Below are positions 23,615 through 34,791 of a DNA stretch of 64,000 nt, piece by piece. The notes under the pieces were generated by a model. That model made no database searches, was not told the DNA's origin, and was given only the letters and a program-made list of their open reading frames with translations. Source of the stretch: Grammothele lineata (Eukaryota > Basidiomycota > Agaricomycetes > Polyporales > Polyporaceae); assembly GCA_002150815.3 (NCBI GenBank), contig NDFF03000109.1:124001-188000 (forward strand), in the 5' to 3' direction. The position numbers and the translations under genes were made by a program. The first letter of the stretch is position 1. The number at the start of each line of letters is the position of its first letter.

Positions 23615-25604
23615 ATGCCCATTCAGGTGAGTAGATTATCTGCTGCTCTACAAGCTGCTCTCTAATACACTTGCAAACTCTTCTCTAGTCTAGCCCTGCT
23701 GCTCAGCTCCTCCCAGAGGTCATCTTGATGATCTTTACCCTCCTCAAAGCCCAGTTCAACTTTGAACGCGCTATCTGTGACAAGGCGACCTTCAACCAAT
23801 TTCACTCTGTTGCAGAGCTCACTTACAGAGTTGACGTTCCCCGCCGCCCTGTGAAGAGACCCTGGGCCTGGCTCTCCTCTGCCATGGCTTGCAAGGATTG
23901 GTGGGATGTCGTCTCTTCTACTCCCTCTCTCTGGAACACCATCGACTTGGCACTTCCTTTTCCATCTGAGGATCAGTTTCGTACCCTTCTCCTCAGGTCT
24001 GAGGAGGCTCCTCTGGCCATCAACTTCTCCCTTGCTCCTCAGAAGATTGATGACAAACTTGAGCGCCTTATTCTTGCCAACGTCCGCCGCATCGCCCACA
24101 TCATCATCAACACCATATCCCAGTTTCCAGTGCTCTTCGACAATGAGATGCCGTCCCTCCGTACCCTATACATTGCCCAAGACATACCCTTGGTCGTCGT
24201 CGAGTTTGGTTTCTATGAAAACCTCACCACGCTGGACTTTGCAGGGATGCTCAACTACGACCTGCCCGACCTCACCAAAACCTTCTCCCATCTCACCTCT
24301 CTCCGCCTTGCAGGCCCTGGCCTCTGTGGCATACCTCACGGTGCTATTATAGGGGAGTTTCCTAAGCAGCTATCGTCCCTCACCGCCCTCAGGAAGCTGA
24401 GTATCATAGAGGGTGTGCCCTACGTCCATCATCTCCCCCACAACGTCGAGCCATTCAAGCTTCACGTCACCCATCTAGTTTTGGAGGACCAAGACCAGCC
24501 AGCCAAGGTCATTCGCAACTTCTTAAGCCACTTCACCCTCCCTGACGTCAAGGACATGTTCCTCCATGGGACGACTCTTCTCCCTAACGATGAGAACCCC
24601 ATTGGCCCTATCACTGATCTCCTCAAGAACGTCAATCCCTACAACCACCTTCGTTGGCCCAAGGAGTGCTTTTCTCTCGACTCCTTTTCCCACCTCCACA
24701 TGTACTTTAGGGATTCTGGTTGTCATGGTCTGCAAATTGCTATGTGGAAGGAGGATCCTGCGCTTTTTCAGAGGTGAGCAAGTGTCTCGTCTGTTGTTCA
24801 GCTTTATATTAACAATATTTACTCAATCATAGGGACGCACTTTGGGGAGGACCGCCTGTGGCTGAAGTCAAGCCCTACTTGCCATTTGAGTAAGTGCTGC
24901 ATTTTTGCTGCCCTTTATTTGCTGACAACTTTAGCAGCGAACTATACTCTCCTGAGTATCCGCACAGCGATGCCCACTGCTTCCGCCTCGCCCAGGTTGA
25001 GCATGCCCATCATGGGTTTCTGTTCACCCTTCCTTACCCTTTCAACCACAATCCAAGGGTTTCCTATGGCGAGTACATGCCCTTTAACTTCGTCGATGAC
25101 CTCCTCGATGCTATCCACGAGCATTACATCCCCTACAAGGGCATCACTGCCCTCCACCTCAACGTCTTTCTGCTCTCTGGCTTAGGCAAGATGAGATGGG
25201 GTCAAGCTTTGAAGAAGTTTGACGCTCTTCGCGAGTTTGTAGCCTATGGCCGCACTCCCAGCCCTGGTTGCGTCAACATGCTCCCCATTCTCTCCGTTTT
25301 AGGTTTTCGCCCTACTGGTGGCCGACCTCCCCAGGCACCCTCCCTTGCCTGTATGAGATTCATTGGCGACGGCGTTATTTTTGGGACGCAAGGTATAGCG
25401 GACGCTGCAAAGAGTTTGGAGTCTAGGGGAAGACAGGGCTATAATTTGGAGGTACTTCATCTCACTTTTCTGGTTATGGACAGCGACATCAACCCTCCGC
25501 CGCTCAACTTGGTGGTGTGGGAGAACAAGTTTCAGGCGGCTTTGAATATCTTTACAAATGTAGCTGCTAAGTTCTCCTATACCTTTAGGGTAAAGAATGT
25601 GTAG
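23615..25604 (+). CDS. F-box/LRR-like protein, paralog 1
   Basis: A likely substrate adaptor of an SCF ubiquitin ligase. Exons are 23615-23626 (a four-codon exon encoding MPIQ), 23689-24773, 24833-24889 and 24935-25604, giving 607 residues in a continuous frame. Just after the micro-exon comes an F-box-like segment (LLPEVILMIFTLL ... MACKDWWDVVSSTPSLWNTID), typical of Agaricomycete F-box proteins. Leucine-rich segments follow (NLTTLDFAG, HLTSLRLAG, LTALRKLSI). Two further genes at 25953 and 30524 share the same micro-exon (MPxx), intron phase and architecture, so the three arose by duplication. This one has one extra intron. It lies in the giant Helentron as cargo. Confidence 0.8.
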
Positions 25605-25952
25605 TGGCAATGTATAGTATGGCACTGAAAGTACTGCAATGCATTTTGTAACCTGTAGTTTATACAGTCTGCCAGCTGAGGAGTTATAGAAGTCTTCAAT
25701 ATTATGCTTAAAGCGCTTGTTGCTTTATTGACTTTGATCTTCAACCACTGCTGCAAGTCCTCACAGTAGGTGTCCTATAGTGCTATTTTCATTCCCTGAC
25801 ACTAAGGCAAGTGTATCCAAATCCAGCTCTACAACCCCTCTTAGGTAAATGATACCAAAATGCGCCAGCTTGCTAGTCACGCTTATTTTATATGCACCTG
25901 CCTCAGATCATCACTAGCTCTCTCTCAACTGCACTCCAAACAACACTTAGCT

Positions 25953-27996
25953 ATGCCTCATGAAGTGAGTGAAATACTCAGAATCTTTTGGATATGCAAT
26001 TTTGAACCTCTAAATAATTAGACTGCTGTCCTCGCTGCCACCCCTGTTGCCCCTTGCCTCCGCCTCCCTGCTGAACTCATCATCATGATCCTCCTCTTCA
26101 TCAAATGGGAACTTATTTATCAACACAGGGAGAAATGTAGTGGCAGTTGGAGTAGAAAGCCTCTGCAGTGGCTACCTGCTAGCCAGTTTTGCAAGCTATG
26201 GTGGAAGGTGGCAGTCAGTGAGTCAGCTACCCTTTGGAACACTTTGGACATCAAGGATCCCTACCCCTCTCCCTCTCAATTCTCTACTATCCTCCGGCGC
26301 ACCAAACTGGCCCCTCTAGACATTTCATTCCTTACAGGAAACCATGATTCCCTTCCTCCTTATATCATTCAAGTTCTTAGTGTTGCCACTCGCCGCATTG
26401 TTTCCCTCAACATTCCCTCTCTTGCTGGCTGCCACAATATTTTTTCTAGCCCTCTTCTTGCCCTCAAATCCCTCAGGATTTTGGCCTCTGCAGACTCTGC
26501 TCTTATTGCAAATGCTCCCTTTCCCAATATTGAGGTTTTACACCTGGGTTGGGTACACCCATTGCCGGACATTTCACAACTCTCATCTCTTGTCGACCTC
26601 CATTTTAATGCTCTCCTTCTCCCTCCTGGTGTAACATTTTCAGGGTTTGCACACACACTCTCCTCTTTGCCACATTTGAAGAATCTGTTAATCCCACATA
26701 CATTGCCATCTATTCCAAGATTCTTGGGAGCAGCAGAGGAACGTCTCCCTCTTTGGTCACTCACTCTGCTTGTTCTATGCGACCCTGACGCATTGAACGT
26801 CGGCTCCTTTCAAACCTGGTTCAACTTTCCATCCAATGCCACACATTTTACCCTTGGGTCAAGCAGCATAGTTGAGGGTCCCAATGACATCCTCACAATG
26901 TTACATGATCTCAGCATTCCCCTCGACTCTCCCTGCTACCAAAGTCATATTGCACATGCCAATCACCTTCACATCGGCTTTTCCATTCCTCTATCTATGG
27001 TTGAGATTTCTATGTGGAATCAACTTCCCCGTTGGGTGGGGGAGAGAACAACAATACACCTCTTACAGTTCTCTCTTAAGTTGGACTTCAAACAAAGGTA
27101 AGCATTGTATTAATGCCCCTTTCAATATTCAATGCCGTCTAATTATCTACTATCACAGGGAGGGAGAACCCTTTATTGACCAAGACCGCTCCAGCCACAC
27201 CCATGAATCCTACCTCAGTAGCATCGACCCTATCAGACAGGTTACCTATTATCTCAAGTATAGGGCAGCACTAGAAGACATCCTCTCTGAAGCTGGCACC
27301 GGGTATATTCTTGACGACCTCCGCCTCGCCGCCAACTTAAATCACTCCCTTCCTGCCTCTACCATCACATGCCTTTTCATTCATGCTTGGGTCATCACAG
27401 GCCATATTTCTCATGACTGGGAAACATGGGATTCATTTCTTGCAACATTTGATTCCCTCAATGAACTTGTCTGTTATGGTTCCGGTCCCCGCATCAGCAT
27501 GATCAACGCTCTATACGCCCTATGCAGGATTGTCCCTTCCTCTGACTCAGACAACTCAGATGATGGCTCAGAGGGTGGTCGGAGTAATCAAGGAGACCTA
27601 GGCGATACAGACAGTGTCAACTCAACAGGAGACATAGACGATAACCAAGGAGACACTGAAGAAGACGACATCTTTTTTGATGCCCATGATGGCTATGAGG
27701 GCCCCATTCTCTGCCCTCACCTTCGCCGTCTCTCCTTTGTAGGAGATTGTGTTGTCTTAGAAGATGACTTGGCCCAGGCTACCGCACATCTCTGTGCGCG
27801 CACTCAAGCTCACACCATCTTTGATGTCTTGGAGTTGACGGTCTTAGTAGGCGCTGATAAGCCAAGGAAGATGGAGGATGTCGACCATAGGGAGGAAGAC
27901 AGGCACTGGCATATAAAGTATGAGGAGTATATTGAGTCCATGTGCCACTTTGCTACAAAGTTCAGTTTGACATTACGATTTATGAGGAACGAATAA
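25953..27996 (+). CDS. F-box/LRR-like protein, paralog 2, C-terminus altered by a HINE insertion
   Basis: Exons are 25953-25964 (MPHE), 26022-27097 and 27159-27996, giving 641 residues. The F-box-like start (CLRLPAELIIMILLFIKWE ... CKLWWKVAVSESATLWNTLD) and leucine-rich body match the paralog at 30524 closely. An Asp/Gly/Ser-rich acidic insert lies around 27540-27680. The last seven codons and the TAA come from the HINE copy that begins at 27975, so the native end has been replaced by RFMRNE. In the paralogs this region reads YTFRVKNV and YTFNVFQ. The protein is probably still produced with a slightly changed tail. Confidence 0.8.
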
Positions 27997-30092
27997 TCGT
28001 TTTTTATGGGCGAGCCATCCCTGCCATCCGCGTTACCCTTAGTGTGAAACCGCTTCAGACTCAGAAAGGCGCCAGTAAGCACAGCCACTGATGGCAATAC
28101 AAAAGCTACTTACCATTTGGAGCGGAGATTGAAAATCCATGGGGTTAGGGTTTCTCAACATTTTGGCGCGCACGCAAAGTCACGTGCCTTTCTCACTGGA
28201 CTTCAGCGCTTACTCTGCGTCATCCAAATGCACCTGCTGCCATCCACCCCTTATACACTATTACATCTAGGGGGCTTTAACTACAACTTATTATACACTT
28301 CAAATGACCCCTATATGCATCAACACCATGTTAATAACTGCACTAGTAATGGCTGCATAGCACTTTACCCTGCAAGCGCCCTTATAGCAGTGCACTAATG
28401 ACTGCTATACCAGCGCCTATCTGCGTCATCCAAAAGTACTTGGTGCCATCCACCCCCAAGGCATTCCCATAGCATGGGGGATTAAGCTGGCCCCTAATAA
28501 GCACTTCAAATGACCTCTGTATGCATCAACACCAGGTTAATAACTTCACTTATTATAATGTTACAGCATTTGACCCAGTAGTGCCCTACCAAACTGCATG
28601 CACGTACATATTGTATGCTCTGTGCTTGGTACTGTTAACGAAACCACTGTAGTGCTCTACTAGCATATAGGCATAGCTGAATGTGACCTATAACACTTTG
28701 AATCATGTCAATCAAGCCAGTATTAAGGGAGATATAAGCAGAACAAGTCTGCAACACACTGTATGTACTAGTTAAGTGCGTAAGTTAGTTGCTGATGCAT
28801 CAATGGAAGCCAAATATGGTAAGTGATCATCAAGCAAATATGTCAGGTTGAAAGGGGCTATTTAGAGCTCCATAACACCACTTGAATCATGTCATTATGT
28901 TCAAAACTGAGGGAGATACAGCCAAAACACTCATTTGAATACAACCAAGGTAAACTACTAGTAATAAAGTGTTTAAACGCCCATTTTCGGCGTCTATTTT
29001 CTGCCTATATCGGGAGCCCATCTCCCGTTACGGGAGATCCACGCTCGATATAGGCAGAAAATAGACGCCCAAAAATTATATAAGCGCTAGAAGGTCATCC
29101 AAGTGCATCCAGTGCCATCCAGCCTATAAATGACGCAATTGTGATGCTAATTGGGCGCTTAAAATGGGCGTGGGATCGCACAGCCTCTATCTTACTAACA
29201 CAACTTGAATCATGTGATTTGGTCAAGATTTGACTGAGATATCAACATCTGAGCTCTCAGGATGGGCCTTTTTGCGCTTTTAGGGCGCTTTTTTTAAAAC
29301 TCAGCTAAACTCAGATGCTCAAATCAATCAGGCTGTATCTCTCCAACAACTCAACCAAAGTGGGACATATTATATATCACCAGAAAGCTACAGATGAGGA
29401 GAATAGAATGGTGCATATTGTGGAGCATGATAATGTCTGTACAACATGCAGTGAAGGCAACAAGTTATATATATGTGTGTAAGTGAAATAGCTAATGTTG
29501 CATAGAAGCTGAGGCACTATGCAACAAATGGAGAGGCCAAAATATGGATATTCTACTGCTCTATGCACAGGTAGATGCACTATATAGTCTACAAGGTAGC
29601 TACCATTCAGTATGCACTATGCAATGGTGTACTGTGTGTTTGACATTTGTTAGCAGCAAACTATACATAAAGCAAATGCCATAGGCTGAATCTGTGTGCA
29701 AGAGACAACAGTGGAGGGGTAGGCCAGTGCAGTAAGTAATAATGTAGGGCAAGGGCACTTAAGTAAGTTCATAAGCAGCCAAATACATAACATACAGTAA
29801 AGCCCTGCTTGATGAGGTTTTTTAATGGTTCTAGGTAAGTAATAATGAGGATCAATATACCATTATGAGTGTTGATAGCATGTATACTAACACTACATGG
29901 GGTGGCTTTTATATGTTCAGTTTTAGAGGTGTAAGTGAGTGTGTCATGCATTTAAAAGAGCAGACAGGAACCACAATAGTTGACTCATTCTACATAAATT
30001 TGCATGAGCAGTATCTAGTAAAGTGAATATCAGCTAAATAGCTTCTGTTCCTCATAAATTGTGCTTGCCAGCCATGGCCCTCTCCCACCAAG
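27975..30092 (+). repeat. HINE-like non-autonomous Helentron A2, full length
   Basis: This is a complete 2118-bp copy in the same strand sense as its 5'-to-3' order. The 5' terminus ACGATTTATGAGGAAC follows T at 27974. The subterminal inverse copy lies near 30045-30060 and the GCCA-GCCA-TGGC hairpin precedes the terminal CCAAG at 30088-30092, followed by T. The first roughly 250 bp match the 5' end of the giant Helentron. There is no transposase. It is nested inside the giant element and disrupts the end of the F-box-like gene at 25953. Confidence 0.85.
28989..29069. repeat. Perfect 24-bp stem hairpin inside HINE A2
   Basis: Bases 28989-29012 and 29046-29069 are exact inverted copies. The loop itself contains a second small hairpin (CTCCCGT/ACGGGAG). 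The sequence is unrelated to the hairpins at the corresponding place in the other copies. Confidence 0.8.
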
Positions 30093-30523
30093 TTGCAGGT
30101 ATATCAGTAGTACTTGAGCGTTGTAGGTGATGTACCTAGTATATACTGGACTGTTCACAACATTGTCACTCCCAATGTCACTTCTACCTCTAGGGTATAG
30201 GATATGCAATAGCAGCATACAGTATTATCCTTACAGCAACTGGATGTATCACATATTCTACGGTTCGCTTGCTCAAGTCTGTCCTTAAAGCGCTTGTCTC
30301 AAATATCAACTTTGACATTCACCCACCACTACAAGTCCTCACAGTGAGTGATCTGTAGTACTGTTCCTGCCTTTTTATACTCACATATCTTATAGAACTC
30401 AACTTTCTAATCCCCTTGTGGTAAACAACTAAATAACGCGCTAACATGCCAATCAGACTCATATTGCACGCATCTCAGGTTATTGCTGGCATTTTCAAAC
30501 AACACCTCAAATACATCTCAGCT
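30093..30523. other. Promoter side of F-box-like paralog 3
   Basis: This is the upstream region of the gene at 30524. Its first bases also hold the displaced original 3' end of paralog 2, since the sequence from 30093 continues the 25953 frame when the HINE is taken out. From about 30260 onward the sequence resembles the leader before paralog 2 (near 25700-25950), including CTCAGCTATGCCTCA at the start codon, so the promoter was duplicated with the gene. Confidence 0.5.
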
Positions 30524-32479
30524 ATGCCTCAGCAAGTGAGTATCATCCTATTAGTTCATTAATTCATTTATTGAAAGACTTCTCATTGTCAGAATACCGC
30601 CAGTTTTGCCATGCCCCATGCCACGTCGCTCGCCCCCTGCCTCCGCCTCCCTATTGAGCTCATCATTATAATCCTCCTCTTTCTCAAGTGGGAGCTTATA
30701 TACCAATGGGAAGAGACATCCAGACAGGATTGGTATAGAAAGCCTCTTCAATGGCTCCCTGCTGCCCAATTTTGCCAGCTTTGGAGGGATGCGGCGGTAA
30801 AGCACTCCGCTCAGCTGTGGAACACCGTCGACATCAAACCTCCCTTCATAACCCCTGCACAACTCCTTGACTGGCTTCAGCGCACCAAGGGCGCACCTCT
30901 GGATCTGTCTTTCCCTAATTACAGTTACTCCATCCCCAGCAATCTCATAGAGGTTCTTGCGCCGGCTGCTCAGCGTCTCGTCTCCCTCAACGTCCCTTCT
31001 TTAGCCGGCCTCTCCTCTTTCTTCCTCGCCCCTCTTCCTGCCCTCAAAACCCTCAGGGTTTTAGATGGGAAAGACTCCTCTCTCATTGCTGCAGCTCCCT
31101 TTCCTAACTTGAAAGTATTGGACCTCCGTTGGACAATGCCCCTGCCTGACATCTCTCAACTCTTTTCCCTTACAACCCTTACTGTCAGCAATCTCGTTCT
31201 TCCTCCCAACGTCTCCTTTTCACAGTTTGCACACATTCTCTCCCTATTGCCATGCTTTGAGAGTCTCACAGTCTATGATTTATTACCGTCTATCCAACCC
31301 TACACTGGCATCAAGGCTGAGCGCCCCGCCCTTAAAGCGCTTAACCGCCTCACACTCTTCGACTACAGTTCAACCAACGTTGGCATATTCCTCACATGGT
31401 TCACTATCCCATTTCCCCTCAAACGCCTAGTTCTTGGGTCTCATGACTGGGTTGGGCTTCATGAGGGTGTAGACATAGCAACTATGTTGCACCGACTCAT
31501 TCCTTTGGATGCAGATGAGCGCCACGTCGGTCTCATCAATACCGCCAACCATCTCAATCTCAACTTGCTCTCAGAGGAGCACCTCATGTGCATCATCACT
31601 ATATGGCATGAAGTTTCTACTTGGATGACTGAGCCTGCAGGGCCACCAACTGAAGTCGTTCAACTTGCACTAGACTTTGAAGACAGGTAAGCGCTCTCTA
31701 GTAATCTGCCCCTTACAACTTGCTTACTCAACTATAACAGCTTTGGCAGGCGGACCGCCGTCTTGCCTGAAGATCCTGATAAAGCTTATGCAGATGCTGT
31801 TGCTGGTTCTCAATCTTCTCCAGCCTCTCTCTTATATTTCTATTCTCATGGCAGAGAGAATCCAGATGAAGATTCCAGCTACATTCTTCATGATCTCCGC
31901 CACGCCACTCTTACCAACCACTCCATTCCCTCCTCTAGTCTTGCATCTCTCCACATTCATTCCTGGCTGCTGACAGGTCATCCTGTCAACAATTGGGGGA
32001 CATGGCAGTCATTTCTGTCCTGTTTTGGGTCTCTCATGGAGCTCGTCTGTTATGGTACCAGCCAACGTTGTCGCATAACTGATGCTATCCTCGCCCTCTG
32101 CCTAAGTCCCCCTACTTCCAACTCAGATGCCAACACCCAGGAGAGGGAGGATCATGCTGAAGAAGACACCATACACATTCCAGGGACTGGAATTGTCCTG
32201 TGCCCACTCCTGCGCCGGCTGCGCTTCATAGGAGATTGCACTGTTGATGGGGCGGACATAGAGGATGTGGCCAATCATCTCACTGCCCGTGCTCGTGTTC
32301 ATGTCCCCCTGGACTTCTTAGAGCTCACATTTTTGGTAGGGGCCGATGATCCTAGGGATCTATTGGAGGTAGAGGACAACGACGAGTTAGCTTACTGGGC
32401 TACAAAGTACCGTGAAGACCTGACATTAATGCGGCAAGCAGCCAACAGCGTCGTCTATACATTTAACGTCTTCCAGTAG
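30524..32479 (+). CDS. F-box/LRR-like protein, paralog 3
   Basis: Exons are 30524-30535 (MPQQ), 30593-31686 and 31741-32479, giving 614 residues. The F-box-like segment (CLRLPIELIIIILLFLKWE ... CQLWRDAAVKHSAQLWNTVD) and leucine-rich body are colinear with paralog 2. Intron positions and phases are identical, and an acidic insert sits at the corresponding place (around 32110-32170). The reading frame is intact. It ends 195 bp before the RPA3-like gene on the same strand. Confidence 0.82.
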
Positions 32480-32617
32480 ATCTCTGTAGTAACTTGAACT
32501 ATTACCTTGTAGCCTGGAATGAACTTCTGCTCTGTGTGGTAACTGCAGGGCTGGCAGTGCGGCAACTCAGAAGTCCGGTGCAGCGTGAGTATCCCACTGC
32601 GGGTGCAATCCTCTGCA

Positions 32618-32625
32618 TATATATA
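32618..32625 (+). promoter_or_regulatory. TATA box of the RPA3-like gene
   Basis: TATATATA lies 57 bp before ATG 32675. Transcription would start at about 32650. This argues for the ATG at 32675 and against the in-frame ATG at 32639, which would lie upstream of the expected transcript start. Confidence 0.55.
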
Positions 32626-32674
32626 GAGTTCCCTGGTGATGACCGCCGCCCCTCCCTCTCTTCTCTCTTCTATC

Positions 32675-33242
32675 ATGTCTACTGGTGGACTTCGTACTTT
32701 TGGCTCCGGCACGGGCGCTTCTCCGCGCGTGAACAAGGAGTATATGCCTCGCTATCTCAACAAGTATGTCCGCCTCTTGGGCAAATTCCTCTCTGTAAGC
32801 ACACTCTTATCAACTCATGTGATGTCAATCTCACCATCAACTTTTGAACGTCTAGCAATCTGAGGACACCGCCGTCTTTGAGGCCTCTGATGGCGCTACT
32901 GTGAACGTGACTCACATCCCCGACGTACGTTTATGCCCTCTCACCATCCTTCATTACTGTTGACACCTCAACATCTACTGCAGACGTTTGCTGCAGCCCT
33001 TGAGGGCAGCAGGTTCATTGAGGTCATTGGCATTGTCAGAGACGCTGAGACGATCAAGATGGTGAGGTTTGTGCGCATGGGCGATGACGTCGGTGAGTCT
33101 ATCCCTTATTTAGCATTATGATACAAGCTAACGTTCATGCTTAGACATGAACCTGGCCAACAATGTTATTGAGATTTGGCATAGGTCTAACCTTGCTAGT
33201 GTCTTTGGACCCCAGGATGCTGAGGCGGCGCCGGATGCTTGA
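32675..33242 (+). CDS. RFA3: Replication protein A 14-kDa subunit (RPA3/Rfa3-like OB fold)
   Basis: This is the small OB-fold subunit of the eukaryotic single-stranded-DNA-binding complex RPA. Exons are 32675-32794, 32856-32924, 32984-33092 and 33145-33242, giving 131 residues, close to the usual size of about 110-125. The order matches the family: an N-terminal PRVNKEYMPRYLNKYVRLLGK strand pair, EDTAVFEASDGATVNV, FIEVIGIVRD, then a final helix ANNVIEIWHR. The frame is intact. It lies inside the giant Helentron. Some Helitrons in other lineages encode RPA-like proteins (usually the large subunit), thought to protect the single-stranded intermediate. Whether this copy serves the element or is a captured host gene is unresolved. 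Confidence 0.88.
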
Positions 33243-33406
33243 GATAGTTAGGTAGTAGTTGAGCGAGTGCTTGATCCTCGTCACCTGTTTGCCACCTGCA
33301 CCCTGTATTGTTAATCGTGTATGATATTATGTGTGGCTACCAATGCAGTGGTTGAGTGCGTCAATCATAGTTTGAGGGATCCTCTATTGGAGAGTGTGCA
33401 TATACT

Positions 33407-34561
33407 TTACATATTGCCATCATCAGTGGGCGTCATAATGTGAACATACTTCGTCTGAGAGAACAACACCCTCTCCCCACTACATCCTCCACCGCATGGA
33501 CGCCTGTCCAATACAAACACCATCTCCTCCTTCCCACCTACTTGGTACTTTCCCTCTCTAGCCCTAAATCTCTCCCACAAGCTGCCTGTGTCTCTGAATG
33601 ACCGCACTTCAGACGCGCACCTGTACTTCTTGCACATCTCTCCAAACCAATGCCGCCCGTCCATCTGAATGTCAATCCCCACCTCCCTCCACTTCTTGAT
33701 GTTCTCCAAGTCTTCTGTTACCCTATCTTCAACACTGCATATACTATTAATAAACATTGTATTGTGCTTATAGTAACAAATGACTTACTGTTCTTGCGAC
33801 AACTGCTGTAACTCCAGTGTGTGGTTGAAGGACAGATGGTAGTCATACCATGCATTTCCACCCTGCTGAGTATCCACCAACTCCCTCTTGAGATGATGGG
33901 TGTTCATATACCTCCTAGAGATGTGGGTGGAGGTATCTATGGCCTGGTTGAAGAGAGGGGAGCCAAGGAGCGCGCGCCGTTGGAAAAAGAGTGTTGGATA
34001 TGGGGTACCATAGGTGATGCCGTCCACAACTGTCATAAAGTGGCTGGTGATAGCGCGGCTAGCAAGGGATGCCATGGGGAAGGGGGAGCAGCTTTCATAG
34101 AGGAATATATATGCTGACTTGCCCATACGGTAGATGAGCTGGGATTTGATGAGCTTTGACCTCCAAATCATGGCATCCTCCAGTTGAGGCAGACGTCTCT
34201 CCTTCCCCTCCATATTCTCCTGAGCATCCAAATAATCTTCCAGAGAGTAAGGGTTGTCAAGGGGGGTGTAAATGGTGAGGGCGGTGGGAATGATGCGCAG
34301 ATCTCTAGCCATGAAGGCAATAGCAACATCTCCACCAATAATAGCACCGCTGTTTTGCAGAACTCTAAGGAACTCCTGTAGATGGGTAGTGAAAGGTTTG
34401 AGGAGGGTGTGGAGGGACTGAGTCAACTCCTCTTCAACCAGCTGGGCGGCCTCTTGAGACATGTAGCGCAGAGACCGGAGGGTTGGCATGTCAAGGAAGA
34501 AGACAATGCGCTGCTGGAGCTTAGCAGAAAGACTGGTGAAAGTAATGGCAGGCTGAGACAT
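33407..34561 (-). CDS. F-box-like protein with C-terminal basic domain
   Basis: Exons are 34561-33789 and 33734-33407, giving 366 residues. The start MSQPAITF was chosen because upstream codons resemble leader sequence and the ATG is followed directly by an F-box-like helix pair (SLSAKLQQRIVFFLDMPTL). The middle (IIGGDVAIAFMARDL ... LTIYTPLDN) resembles the region after the F-box in many Agaricomycete F-box proteins that contains IxG and LxIYxP motifs and may be a nucleotidyltransferase-like fold. That last point is inference. The tail is Arg/Gly/Cys-rich. It is related in layout to the neighbouring gene at 34792-35916. Confidence 0.7.
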
Positions 34562-34791
34562 TGTTATATTGACAGAGAGGTGCAGGTGAACGATGGTGAA
34601 CGCGGAGTGCAAGTTGAATTGCCCTTCTACTAACATAAGCGCTATGTGGTATAGTATGAGATAATCCAAGCGCTATTCAATCCAAGTAAGTATGTACTGT
34701 AAGGAGCAATTAAGAGGCTTGCTATAGCTATGATGTAAGACTATTACGCCTTATGAGAGACACATTCAGCTAAAGTAACTCGCAAGTACGC

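Noticed and set aside
32639..32674. Upstream in-frame ATG of the RPA3-like gene
   Set aside because: It lies only 13 bp after the TATA box, before the expected transcript start. The family N-terminus fits ATG 32675.
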